Origin: Hyphomicrobiales bacterium
GTDB taxonomy: Bacteria > Pseudomonadota > Alphaproteobacteria > Rhizobiales > Xanthobacteraceae
Length of the DNA: 14,723 bases
NCBI GenBank assembly: GCA_023266695.1
Contig: JAHFPO010000048.1
Coordinates: forward strand, 1-14,723
Direction: 5' to 3'
Under the pieces are notes generated by a model, which made no database searches, was not told the DNA's origin, and saw only the letters and a program-made list of their open reading frames with translations. Of this stretch, positions 1-7,167 are shown piece after piece. The number at the start of each line of letters is the position of its first letter. Position 1 is the first letter of the stretch. The position numbers and the translations under genes are program-made.

Positions 1-1122
1 CGTGCCCGCCCCGATCTCGTAGAGCTTGGCGTCGCGCAGCAACCGCCCGGTCGGGTAATCGTTGATATAGCCGTTGGCGCCGAGGAGCTGGATCGCGTCG
101 AGCGCCACTTGCGTGGCCTTCTCGGCCGCGAACAGGATCGCGCCGGCGGCGTCCTCGCGCGCGACCTCGCCGCGGTCGCAGGCCTTCGCCACCGCATAGA
201 CATAGGCGCGCGCCGCGTTCAGGGACACATAGATGTCGGCGAGCTTGCCCTGCACCAGCTGGAACGAACCGATCGGCTGGCCGAACTGCTTCCTCTCGTG
301 CACGTAGGGCATGACCAGGTCGAGGGCCGCCTGCATGATGCCGAGCGGTCCGGCGGCGAGCACTACCCGCTCGTAATCGAGCCCCGACATCAGCACCCTC
401 ACCCCCTCGCCCGCCTTGCCGAGCACGTTTTCCGCCGGCACCTCGCAATCCTGGAACACCAGCTCGCACGTGTCCGACCCGCGCATGCCGAGCTTGTCGA
501 GCTTGCTCGCGGTGGAGAAGCCCTTCATGCCCTTCTCGATGATGAAAGCGCTGATCCCGCGCGCGCCCGCGTTGGGATCGGTCTTGGCATAGACGACGAA
601 CGTCTCCGCCTCCGGCCCGTTGGTGATCCACATCTTGGAGCCGTTGAGGAGATAGCGGTCGCCCTTCCGGTCGGCGCGCGTACGCATGGAGACGACGTCC
701 GAGCCCGCGCCCGCCTCCGACATGGCGAGCGCGCCCACATGCTCGCCGGCAATGAGCTTCGGCAGATATTTCCGTTTCTGCGCCGCGTTGCCGTTGCGGC
801 GGATCTGGTTGACGCAAAGGTTCGAATGCGCGCCGTAGGAAAGCCCGACCGCGGCCGACGCCCGGCTCACTTCTTCCATCGCCACGCAATGCTCGAGATA
901 GCCGAGCCCCGCCCCGCCCCATTCCTCCTCCACCGTGATGCCGTGGAGGCCGAGCGCGCCGAGTCTCGGCCACAAGTCGCGCGGGAATTTGTTCTCCCGG
1001 TCGATCGCGGCCGCGCGCGGGGCGATCTGTTCGGCGGCGAAGGCCGCGACCTGCTCGCGGATCAGATCGGCGGTCGAGCCGAGACCGAAATCGAGACCTT
1101 TCCAGAGATTGGCCGCCGCCAT
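1..1122 (-). CDS. ivd: Isovaleryl-CoA dehydrogenase (C-terminus beyond window)
   Basis: FAD-dependent acyl-CoA dehydrogenase of leucine breakdown, converting isovaleryl-CoA to 3-methylcrotonyl-CoA and passing electrons to ETF. The strand reads 374 residues without a stop and runs off the left edge; the family is about 390 residues, so only some 15 are missing. Seen directly: the flavin-loop motif MSEAGAGSD (134-142), WITNGP (165-170), the GLDYER motif (247-252) whose Glu251 matches the catalytic base position specific to isovaleryl-CoA dehydrogenases rather than the C-terminal Glu of short-chain enzymes, and the family signature GANGYINDYPTGRLLRDAK near the end. The ATG at 1122 has CAGGA just upstream. 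The next gene upstream on the same strand ends 84 bases away, and a promoter-like sequence lies in that gap, so it is probably transcribed on its own. Other leucine-pathway genes (mccA/mccB) would be expected beyond the left edge but are not visible. Confidence 0.93.
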   Translation of the reverse strand, partial: MAAANLWKGLDFGLGSTADLIREQVAAFAAEQIAPRAAAIDRENKFPRDLWPRLGALGLHGITVEEEWGGAGLGYLEHCVAMEEVSRASAAVGLSYGAHSNLCVNQIRRNGNAAQKRKYLPKLIAGEHVGALAMSEAGAGSDVVSMRTRADRKGDRYLLNGSKMWITNGPEAETFVVYAKTDPNAGARGISAFIIEKGMKGFSTASKLDKLGMRGSDTCELVFQDCEVPAENVLGKAGEGVRVLMSGLDYERVVLAAGPLGIMQAALDLVMPYVHERKQFGQPIGSFQLVQGKLADIYVSLNAARAYVYAVAKACDRGEVAREDAAGAILFAAEKATQVALDAIQLLGANGYINDYPTGRLLRDAKLYEIGAGT

Positions 1123-1151
1123 GGTCCTGCCCCCGCCCGCCTCAAGCGGCT

Positions 1152-1179
1152 AGGGTAGGACGCAAGCGGCGGACGTCAA
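1152..1179 (-). promoter_or_regulatory. Candidate sigma-70 promoter for ivd
   Basis: Reading the minus strand, TTGACG (1179-1174) is followed after 16 bases by TACCCT (1157-1152). The -35 box matches the consensus at five of six positions, the -10 box at only three. The -10 box ends 29 bases before the ivd start codon, a sensible leader length. This is pattern matching only. Confidence 0.35.
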
Positions 1180-1206
1180 TCGAGGTGGCGGGGAAATTTA
1201 AAAAGC

Positions 1207-3453
1207 TCAGACGGCCGCAAGCCGCGCCGCCCGGCCTCTCGCGCTCAACCGCCGCCCGGATTCGAGCATCTCCTCGATGCGTTCGACATCGACCGGCGGC
1301 GAGAACAGATAGCCCTGCACCTGGTGGCAGCCGGCCGCGCGCACGAAACGGTGCTGTTCCGCGGTCTCGACGCCCTCCGCGGTGATCGCGAGGCCGAGCG
1401 CACGGCCGAGCCGCGTCACGCACTCGACGATGGCGGCGGCATCCTCGGTGACGCCGAGATTCTGCACGAAGGACTTGTCGATCTTGATCTTGTCCACCGG
1501 GAAGCGGCGCAGGTATCCGAGCGAGCTGTAACCGGTGCCGAAGTCGTCGAGCGCGATGCGCACGCCGACGCGGCGGAGTTCCGCGAGCTCGCCGAGCACT
1601 CCCGTGGTCGCGCCGAGCAGCATGCCCTCGGTGATCTCGATCTCGAGCCGGCGCGGATCGAATCCGGTCTCGTCGAGCACGCGGGTGAGACGTTCGGCCA
1701 CGTTCGGCTGGCGGAAGTTGGAGGGCGACAGGTTGACCGCGAGCGAGAGGCCCGGCCACCGAGCGGCATGCTCGCACGCCCGCCGCAACACCCACTCGTC
1801 GATCTTGACGACGAGACCCGAGTGCTCGGCGATGGGGATGAATTCCGACGGCGGCACGATGCCCCGCTCCGGATGATTCCAGCGCACCAGCGCCTCGACG
1901 CCGACGATCCGCTCGCCGTCGGCGGCATAGAGCGGCTGGAACTTGACCGCGAGCTCGTCGTTGGCGAGCGCGCGCGAAAGCTCGCGCTCGATGCTGCTGC
2001 GTTTGTGCAGGACCTCTTCGTAGCCGGGATCGAACAGGCGGTAACCGCCGCGCGCCTCGACCTTGGCGCGATAGAGCGCGATGTCGGCGCGGCGCAGCAA
2101 TTGTTCGCACTCGTGGGCATCGTCGGGAGCGACCGCGACGCCGATGGTGACGCCGATGTTGAGAAGATGGCCGCCGGCGAGAATGGGGATGCGCATGCAT
2201 TCGGCGATCCGCCGGCAGATCGCGGAAATCTCTTCCGTGTCTTCGCCGACCGGGATCAGCAGCGCGAACTCGTCGCCGCCGAAGCGCACCGTCATGCCGT
2301 GCTCATCCACCAGCGTGGTCAGGCGCTCCCCGAACGCGAACAGCATCTCGTCGCCGACCGCGTGACCGAGCGTGTCGTTGATGCCCTTGAAGTCGTCGAG
2401 ATCGATCAGGAACAGCGCCAGCCGCCGGCGGGCGCTCACCTCGGCGAGGCGTTTTTCGAGCGTCTGTAACAGCAGCACGCGGTTGGCGAGCCCGGTGAGC
2501 GTATCGCGATAGGCGAGCTCGGTCGCCCGCTGCTCACTGTGGACAAGCTGCATGGTCGTCCGCCGCAGATTGACCAGCATCTGCAGGGCGATCAGGCCGA
2601 TCAGCACGGCGATCGCGAGCAGAGCCGGCATCAGCCGCTGCAGCATGGCCGCCCCCGGCCGTTGCGGCGTCCACACCAGCCAGGCGGGCATATCGGCCTC
2701 TCCCAGCGGAATCTCGATCGCGACCTGTTCATCGCCCGACGGCAGGCTATCCGAGAGCGCGAGATTGCCGATCTGCAGTTCGTGTGCAAAATCGCGGAGC
2801 AACTGATCGTCAAGAAAGGCGATGCTCACGGCGGTCGATGGCGCGAAGCCACGCATGGCGGCGCGGTTCATATTCGGCACGATGGTGACGACGCCGACGA
2901 GCGCTAGGCGATCTTCAAGGCGACGGAAAACCGTATTGAACTTCGGCTCCGGCGGCGGTTCGGCCTCTCCCGTTTCACCCAGCTTGGCATAAGCCGCGGC
3001 GTCCTTGGCGTAGGCGATTGCGACCGCGGTGACGACCGGATCGATTTGCATACGCACCCGCTCGTAGAGCCGCTCGTCGCCGATGAGCCCGTCGACGGCG
3101 GCGTAGATCGGCCGATGGTCGGGATTGAGGATGTAGGAACGGTCGTGGCCGCTGTTGTCGTGCAACCGCACGCCGAAATGGCGATGGATCCAGGTGGGAT
3201 CGAGTTTGGTGATGATGCGGTCGATCGCCTCGTCCCAATAGGCGAACGATGCGAGGTCGCGTTGCATTTTCTTCTGCAGCGAAACGAACCCCGCGCGCGC
3301 AAGCTCCATCTCGCGCCGGGCACTATCCTGATCGACCTGAGCCGTCACCAGCACCGAAAAGCCGAGCAACGCCGCAATGGCCACGGCCACCAGCGTGCCG
3401 ACCACGATGATCATGCGGTCGCGAAGGCGTTGCCGTTGCAAGATGACCTTCAT
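1207..3453 (-). CDS. CHASE4-GGDEF-EAL membrane cyclic-di-GMP enzyme
   Basis: Inner-membrane enzyme of cyclic-di-GMP turnover with both synthase and phosphodiesterase domains (748 residues from this start). Order: transmembrane helix about 14-37; periplasmic CHASE4-type sensor about 38-260 (with the AYWDEAIDRI stretch typical of that domain); transmembrane helix about 273-293; GGDEF domain with intact GGDEF at 392-396; EAL domain with intact EAL at 520-522. Catalytic EAL residues look complete: VNLSPSNF, EIEITEG, DDFGTGYSSL (636-), KIKIDKSF, AEGVET and QGYLFSPP. The inhibitory RxxD site expected just before GGDEF reads DEHG, so product inhibition at that site is probably absent. Both activities may be possible; which dominates cannot be told from sequence. 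An upstream in-frame ATG at 3483 would add ten residues; I prefer 3453 because MKVILQRQRLRDR leads naturally into the first helix. Neither start has a good Shine-Dalgarno, and both lie in the arms of a hairpin. Confidence 0.92.
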   Translation of the reverse strand: MKVILQRQRLRDRMIIVVGTLVAVAIAALLGFSVLVTAQVDQDSARREMELARAGFVSLQKKMQRDLASFAYWDEAIDRIITKLDPTWIHRHFGVRLHDNSGHDRSYILNPDHRPIYAAVDGLIGDERLYERVRMQIDPVVTAVAIAYAKDAAAYAKLGETGEAEPPPEPKFNTVFRRLEDRLALVGVVTIVPNMNRAAMRGFAPSTAVSIAFLDDQLLRDFAHELQIGNLALSDSLPSGDEQVAIEIPLGEADMPAWLVWTPQRPGAAMLQRLMPALLAIAVLIGLIALQMLVNLRRTTMQLVHSEQRATELAYRDTLTGLANRVLLLQTLEKRLAEVSARRRLALFLIDLDDFKGINDTLGHAVGDEMLFAFGERLTTLVDEHGMTVRFGGDEFALLIPVGEDTEEISAICRRIAECMRIPILAGGHLLNIGVTIGVAVAPDDAHECEQLLRRADIALYRAKVEARGGYRLFDPGYEEVLHKRSSIERELSRALANDELAVKFQPLYAADGERIVGVEALVRWNHPERGIVPPSEFIPIAEHSGLVVKIDEWVLRRACEHAARWPGLSLAVNLSPSNFRQPNVAERLTRVLDETGFDPRRLEIEITEGMLLGATTGVLGELAELRRVGVRIALDDFGTGYSSLGYLRRFPVDKIKIDKSFVQNLGVTEDAAAIVECVTRLGRALGLAITAEGVETAEQHRFVRAAGCHQVQGYLFSPPVDVERIEEMLESGRRLSARGRAARLAAV

Positions 3454-3483
3454 GGTTCCCGGCCCTGGAAAGGGCGGAACCAT
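3452..3483 (-). promoter_or_regulatory. Hairpin spanning both candidate starts of the GGDEF-EAL gene
   Basis: The arms ATGGTTCC (3452-3459) and GGAACCAT (3476-3483) are perfect reverse complements, continued inside by GCCC (3462-3465) and GGGC (3472-3475) around a six-base loop, with a two-base CG bulge on one side. In the transcript the stem would include the AU of the AUG at 3453 and the whole AUG at 3483, so folding could limit translation initiation. The palindrome is seen; the regulatory role is inferred. Confidence 0.45.
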
Positions 3484-3721
3484 AGGCGCGAAGCCATTAA
3501 GCCGGCTTCATCGCCCGGTAACGATCGCAACCGAGAGTCAATGGTCCATGAATCTACGTATGACGAATTTAGCGAGCGATCCCGTTCCGGGGCCGATTTG
3601 CCCGCACGCCGCTTGCCTCGTTTAGAGGGCATACACCATGCCCACCGGGCGATGCGGCTCGCCGCACCGCAAGCCCGGGAACTCGATCACACGCCGCTGG
3701 GAATCCGTTCGTCGTCCCCGC

Positions 3722-3741
3722 GCCGTGGCGCCGATCACGGC
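3722..3741 (-). terminator. Stem-loop behind the methyltransferase gene
   Basis: GCCGTG (3722-3727) and CACGGC (3736-3741) form a perfect six-base-pair stem with an eight-base loop, beginning four bases after the methyltransferase stop codon. There is no T-run after it, so it could stabilise the 3' end or be chance in GC-rich DNA rather than a true intrinsic terminator. Confidence 0.25.
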
Positions 3742-3744
3742 CCG

Positions 3745-4440
3745 TCAGGACAGGCGATCTTCCATGTAGAAAATGTCGCGGCCTACGTCGACACAGACAT
3801 GATCGTTCGGCACCGGAATCATGGCGCGCAGAAAGCTGTGGCGATAGGGGAAGAAGTTGAAGTGCGGGTTGAACGTATAGAGCCCCTCGCGCTCGCGCGG
3901 AACGACGATGATGAGCCGGCGCCTGGTGATGCGCCGGAGCTCCGCGATCGCCTTGCGGTAATCGAGAATATGCTCGAGCACATGGGTGCACAGCACCGTA
4001 TCGAAGCTCCTGTCCCCGAACGGCAAGTTTTCGATCATGGCGTCGACGAATTCGATGTCGTCATGGCCGCGGGGCGTGACGATGTCGACCCCGACCATCC
4101 GCTCGAAGCTCTGTTTCGAATGCGTACGGACATGGCGCAACAGATAGCCGGTGCCGCATCCGACGTCGCAAAGGGTGCCGCCGAACGCGTTTCCCGCGAT
4201 TTTCTCGAGGCAGGCGGCGGAATTGTCGGTGTCCTCGTGCACGCGCGGGTGGGTGCGGTAGAGCGCCTCGTATTCCTCGGCGCTCACGAACGGCGCGCGC
4301 TTGCGGAAATCGGCGAGCGTCGCGACGTGCTTGCCCCATACCAGCGATGCCGAGAACTGGAATGCCGCGCTGTCGCGAACGATGGGCGGGAGGAGTTCCT
4401 CCAGCACGAACCGGATTCCATTGGTGTGCTCGCGCATCAT
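3745..4440 (-). CDS. Class I SAM-dependent methyltransferase
   Basis: Probably a cytoplasmic small-molecule or surface-precursor methyltransferase with a Rossmann fold; the substrate cannot be read. Seen from the start used here (231 residues): motif I CDVGCGTGYLLRHV (glycine-rich SAM loop, about 91-104), the acidic end of strand 2 in VGVDIV (about 116-121), and the motif FDTVLCTHVLEHILDY (about 146-161) of the Methyltransf_11/25 type. The N-terminal 90 residues are not a family I recognise. An in-frame ATG at 4512 would add a polar, low-complexity 24-residue leader with no ribosome site; the ATG at 4440 has AGGA nine bases upstream, so I chose it. It is transcribed away from the first polysaccharide deacetylase, leaving about 150 bases for divergent promoters. 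That layout makes a role in glycan modification possible but unproven. Confidence 0.82.
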   Translation of the reverse strand: MMREHTNGIRFVLEELLPPIVRDSAAFQFSASLVWGKHVATLADFRKRAPFVSAEEYEALYRTHPRVHEDTDNSAACLEKIAGNAFGGTLCDVGCGTGYLLRHVRTHSKQSFERMVGVDIVTPRGHDDIEFVDAMIENLPFGDRSFDTVLCTHVLEHILDYRKAIAELRRITRRRLIIVVPREREGLYTFNPHFNFFPYRHSFLRAMIPVPNDHVCVDVGRDIFYMEDRLS

Positions 4441-4593
4441 CTTCGCCGATCCTGTTCGCGCCCCGCCGGTTGTCCCGTTTGAAGCGAAATCACGGGCCTC
4501 GGAGTCCGGCATACTTAGGCCGCGAAGTTGAAAAGCGCGTTAACAACAATGCTAGAGGTTTCGTTAAAATCGTCCCGCCAGGATCGAAAAGTC

Positions 4594-5364
4594 ATGCGCC
4601 CGATCATGCCGGCGGCTCTCGCCCTCATCCTGGTCGCGCTCGCGGCCGGCGCCGATGCCGCAAGCTGCCGCGGGAGGCTCGACGCGCTCGGCACCGCGCG
4701 GGTGCTCGCGCTCGATCCGCAGGGGGTGCGGGTCGGACGCAAGCAATTTCCGCACACCCTCGACCTCGGCCCGCGCGAGGTGGTGCTCACCTTCGACGAC
4801 GGTCCGGTTGCGGGCTCGACCGCCCTGGTGCTCGACGCGCTCGCGGCCGAATGCGTGCAGGCGACCTTCTTCCTGATCGGCCGCAACGCCGAGGCCAATC
4901 CCGGCCTGGCGCGGCGGATCGCGGTGGAGGGCCACACCGTCGCCCACCACTCCATGACCCATCCGCCGACGCTCGCGCACATGCCCTACGCACGGGCGGT
5001 CGCCGATATCGAGCGCGGCATTGCCGCGGTCGAGCGCGCGGTCTATGGCCAAAGCGGCGGCGCCCCGCGGGTGCCGTTCTTCCGATTCCCCGGCTTCGGC
5101 CAATCGCCGGCGCTCCTCGGCTACCTGGAGGCCAAGGGCTTCGCGGTGTTCGGCGCCGATCTATGGGCGAGCGACTGGATCCCGATGACGCCGCCCCAGG
5201 AGCTTTCCCTGGCGCTCGCCCGGCTGGCGGCGGCGGGGCGCGGAATCGTCCTTTTGCATGATTCCAAGCTGCAGACGGCTCGCATGCTGCCGGCCTTCCT
5301 GCGCGAGCTTGCCCGCCGCGGCTTTCGGGTCGTGCACGTGGTGCCCAAGGGAGCGGCGCACTGA
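4594..5364 (+). CDS. Exported NodB-type polysaccharide deacetylase, copy 1
   Basis: Metal-dependent carbohydrate esterase family 4 enzyme, expected to remove N- or O-acetyl groups from an envelope or exported polysaccharide. All five NodB motifs are present (256 residues): TFDDGP with Asp68/Asp69; HHSMTHP with the zinc ligands His119 and His123; FFRFPGF (Arg164); DLWASDW (189-195); and LLHDS with His222. MRPIMPAALALILVALAAG followed by ADA gives a Sec signal peptide with cleavage near residue 22-23, which fixes the start at ATG 4594; AGGA lies ten bases upstream. In-frame TTG 4528 and ATG 4549 would bury the signal peptide. TTGAAA (4528-4533) and GCTAGA (4551-4556) are spaced 17 bases apart but match promoter consensus only weakly. 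A paralogue follows 105 bases downstream. Substrate (peptidoglycan, chitooligosaccharide or exopolysaccharide) cannot be decided. Confidence 0.9.
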   Translation: MRPIMPAALALILVALAAGADAASCRGRLDALGTARVLALDPQGVRVGRKQFPHTLDLGPREVVLTFDDGPVAGSTALVLDALAAECVQATFFLIGRNAEANPGLARRIAVEGHTVAHHSMTHPPTLAHMPYARAVADIERGIAAVERAVYGQSGGAPRVPFFRFPGFGQSPALLGYLEAKGFAVFGADLWASDWIPMTPPQELSLALARLAAAGRGIVLLHDSKLQTARMLPAFLRELARRGFRVVHVVPKGAAH

Positions 5365-5469
5365 GCCGGTGTGATCGCCAGTGCACAAATTAAGGTTTCT
5401 GCCGGTTCGGGCTGGCAAGCCGTAAAAAATGCATATACTGGCGGCTGGACTGGCTATCGGGGGCCGGGG

Positions 5470-6447
5470 ATGGGTCGCTTCCAGGGATCAGCTACGCTCG
5501 GCGTGGCGCTTGCGGGCATGGTTCTCGCCTCGCCCGCGCTCGCGGCCGACTGTCCCGACAATCCCGACGCGCTCGGCACTTCGCGCACCATTACGGTCGA
5601 TCCGGCGGCGCTCGCCCGCATCGGCGACATGCAATACCGGCAAGCGATGCCGCTCGGGCCGAAGGAGGTGGTGCTCACCTTCGACGACGGTCCGGCGCCG
5701 CCGATGACCAACCGGGTGCTAGAAATCCTGCAATCCGAATGCGTGAAGGCGACCTTCTTCCTGATCGGGCGCAATGCCCGGGCCTTTCCGGCGATCGTCC
5801 AGCAGATCGCCAACGACGGCCATACCGTCGCCAATCACACGCAAAATCACCCGTTCGCGACCATGTCCCCCGGCCGTTGCATCCAGGAAATCGAGAACGG
5901 TTACCGTTCGATCGCCGCGGCGCTCGAGTCGACCGGTAAGAAACCGGCGCCGTTCTTCCGCTTCCCCGGGCTCAAGACCACGCCGGCGCTGGAGAATTAT
6001 CTGCGCGGGCGGGGCATCAGCGCCATGAGCACCGATTTCCTGGCGGACGACTGGTATCGCCGCATCACCCCCGACGGCATCCTCGCCAAGGCGCTCGCCC
6101 GGCTCGAGGCGCGGGGCGGTTCCGGCATGATGCTCCTGCACGACGTCAAGCCCGGGACCGCGCTGATCCTGCCGCAACTGTTGAAGGAGCTGAAGGAGCG
6201 CGGTTATTCGATCGTGCATATGATGCCGGCGGAGGGCGCGGCGACAATGATCGCGGAAGCTCCCGCTGCCACGGCCGCCTCGGCCGAGGCCCCGAAGGCG
6301 AGGTCGGCGAAGCGCCGGCAATCGGTTCTAGCGCAGCACCGCCGCGCCCGAATCAAAAAGCAGGAGACCGCGAACCTCGCCGAGGCAAAACCCACGGGGA
6401 GATACTGGCCGAGAATCATCGAGAAAGACTCGGGCGGGAATCCCTAG
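5470..6447 (+). CDS. Exported NodB-type polysaccharide deacetylase, copy 2, with basic tail
   Basis: Second carbohydrate esterase family 4 protein (325 residues), a tandem paralogue of the gene just upstream. NodB motifs: TFDDGP with Asp72/Asp73; NHTQNHP with His123 and His127; FFRFPGL (Arg164); DFLADDW (189-195); LLHDV with His224. The signal peptide MGRFQGSATLGVALAGMVLA plus SPALA, cleaved near residue 25, supports ATG 5470 with GGGGCCGGGG upstream; a GTG at 5371 would add 33 residues before it and is unlikely. Both copies share an ALGT(S/A)R stretch after the signal peptide. Only this copy has a tail of about 70 residues (254-325), rich in Ala, Lys and Arg, which could bind anionic polymer or cell wall. 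A TATACT hexamer at 5434-5439 could be a -10 box for its own promoter, but the best -35 (TGGCAA 5413-5418) is only 15 bases away. Confidence 0.9.
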   Translation: MGRFQGSATLGVALAGMVLASPALAADCPDNPDALGTSRTITVDPAALARIGDMQYRQAMPLGPKEVVLTFDDGPAPPMTNRVLEILQSECVKATFFLIGRNARAFPAIVQQIANDGHTVANHTQNHPFATMSPGRCIQEIENGYRSIAAALESTGKKPAPFFRFPGLKTTPALENYLRGRGISAMSTDFLADDWYRRITPDGILAKALARLEARGGSGMMLLHDVKPGTALILPQLLKELKERGYSIVHMMPAEGAATMIAEAPAATAASAEAPKARSAKRRQSVLAQHRRARIKKQETANLAEAKPTGRYWPRIIEKDSGGNP

Positions 6448-6521
6448 CGCGCGATCGAACGCGGCGACATTGCCTTAGAGTCTGATCAGATCGAATTGAA
6501 TCGGCCTGTCCCGCTGACATA

Positions 6522-6605
6522 TTGATTTTGGGCGTGATCTGATCCGAAAACCGGTTCCCACCCCGGATCAAGTCCGGGGCAGGCTTTTTCGGGATCACGC
6601 CCTAG
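6522..6605. repeat. Palindromic intergenic repeat, copy A, interrupted
   Basis: Left half 6522-6560 and right half 6585-6605 together match copy B (6607-6666) at all but one position (G for T at 6540), but 24 bases (6561-6584) sit between the halves. The outer arms GGGCGTGATC (6530-6539) and GATCACGCCC (6593-6602) are perfect reverse complements; the inner core is GAAAACCGGTTCCCA. It lies between convergent genes (deacetylase copy 2 and tRNA-Leu). I recognise this as an abundant Rhizobiales-type intergenic palindrome. Confidence 0.85.
6561..6584. repeat. Small palindrome inserted within repeat copy A
   Basis: The extra 24 bases begin with CCCCGGATCAAGTCCGGGG, a perfect seven-base-pair stem (6561-6567 with 6573-6579) and five-base loop, followed by CAGGC. 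This element is itself a common alphaproteobacterial intergenic repeat. A run of five T follows at 6585-6589, so in the plus direction it resembles an intrinsic terminator for the deacetylase transcript. Confidence 0.75.
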
Positions 6606-6606
6606 T

Positions 6607-6666
6607 TTGATTTTGGGCGTGATCTTATCCGAAAACCGGTTCCCATTTTTCGGGATCACGCCCTAG
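6607..6666. repeat. Palindromic intergenic repeat, copy B, intact
   Basis: Uninterrupted copy directly following copy A in the same orientation. Outer arms GGGCGTGATC (6615-6624) and GATCACGCCC (6654-6663) pair perfectly, and an inner imperfect stem forms between TCCGAAAA and TTTTTCGGGA. Both copies end in the same CCCTAG, and the two abut with one spare base, giving a tandem pair between convergent transcription units. Confidence 0.85.
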
Positions 6667-6712
6667 CCGCCGGTCACGATCCCTGTTTTCCGATTGCAAG
6701 CTTTCCGATTGA

Positions 6713-6797
6713 TGGTGCGGTCGAGAGGACTCGAACCTCCATGGGTTGCCCCGCTAGCACCTCAAGCTAGTGTGTCTACCAATTCCACCACGACCGC
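6713..6797 (-). tRNA. tRNA-Leu (anticodon GAG)
   Basis: Complete class II tRNA on the minus strand with an encoded CCA end (6713-6715). The acceptor stem GCGGTCG pairs perfectly with CGACCGC. The D region reads TGGTGGAATTGGTAGACAC, typical of tRNA-Leu. The anticodon stem CTAGC/GCTAG closes a TTGAGGT loop, giving anticodon GAG for CUC/CUU codons. A long variable arm (GGGG-CAA-CCC core) and a T-arm with TTCGAGT in the loop follow. The repeat pair lies just beyond its 3' end; I see no duplicated 3' tRNA segment that would signal an integrated element. Confidence 0.95.
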
Positions 6798-6873
6798 GGA
6801 AGCTGGCGCGGGCGTCCCTCGGCCCGCATGTCGCCGCATGTAACAAATCGATGCCGGGGGCTCAAGCCCGCCT

Positions 6874-7116
6874 TCAGCGGAGCGTGGTCGGGCGCGGCAA
6901 CAGGCGGTTGACCGAGACGGCGATGCTATTGCCGTTGATGAGGACACTGCCCTTGGCGACCGGCATGTTGTTGGCGAGGATCACGACCTCGTCTTCCTCG
7001 CCCGCCTCCAGCTCGATGATGGCGCCGCGGCCCATGCGCAGGAGCTGATGGACCGGCACCGCGGTCGAACCGAGCACCACGGAAATATCGCAATTGACTT
7101 CGTCGATCTTCGCCAA
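6874..7116 (-). CDS. fliN: Small stand-alone FliN-like protein (SpoA/C-ring domain)
   Basis: An 80-residue protein that is essentially one SpoA domain, the fold of the flagellar switch protein FliN and of type III secretion C-ring proteins. Seen: ISVVLGSTAVPVHQLLRMGR, an acidic turn, VVILANNMPVAKGSVLI and ending IAVSVNRLLPR, in the order found in FliN C-termini. Start: TTG at 7116, because GGGAGGGGAG lies directly upstream at ideal spacing; the next in-frame TTG upstream (7140) would place that ribosome site inside the gene. No other flagellar gene is in the window, so it is an orphan. Full-length FliN proteins usually carry an N-terminal extension that is absent here. It could work in the flagellar switch or in another C-ring-like complex. 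It is divergent from lipB, and a CtrA-like box lies 52 bases upstream. Confidence 0.8.
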   Translation of the reverse strand: MAKIDEVNCDISVVLGSTAVPVHQLLRMGRGAIIELEAGEEDEVVILANNMPVAKGSVLINGNSIAVSVNRLLPRPTTLR

Positions 7117-7167
7117 GGTCTCCCCTCCCGGGCTTTGCAAACCGTGCCGACGACAGCATGATGATGG

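Noticed and set aside
109..1158. Long open frame on the plus strand opposite ivd (349 codons)
   Set aside because: The minus strand encodes a full, motif-bearing isovaleryl-CoA dehydrogenase. The plus frame is Arg/His/Ala-rich with no recognisable motif, a common shadow in GC-rich DNA.
3046..4482. 478-codon plus-strand frame opposite the GGDEF-EAL and methyltransferase genes
   Set aside because: It crosses two clearly coding minus-strand genes and the gap between them and has no domain signature.
6481..6500. TCTGATCAGA palindrome and AATTGAATCGG near it as a regulatory site
   Set aside because: It lies between convergent genes, and similar sequence occurs in dispersed Rhizobiales repeats; no gene it could regulate.
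6713..6797. tRNA-Leu as integration site of a genomic island
   Set aside because: No integrase nearby and no duplicate of the tRNA 3' end seen; flanking genes look like core chromosome.
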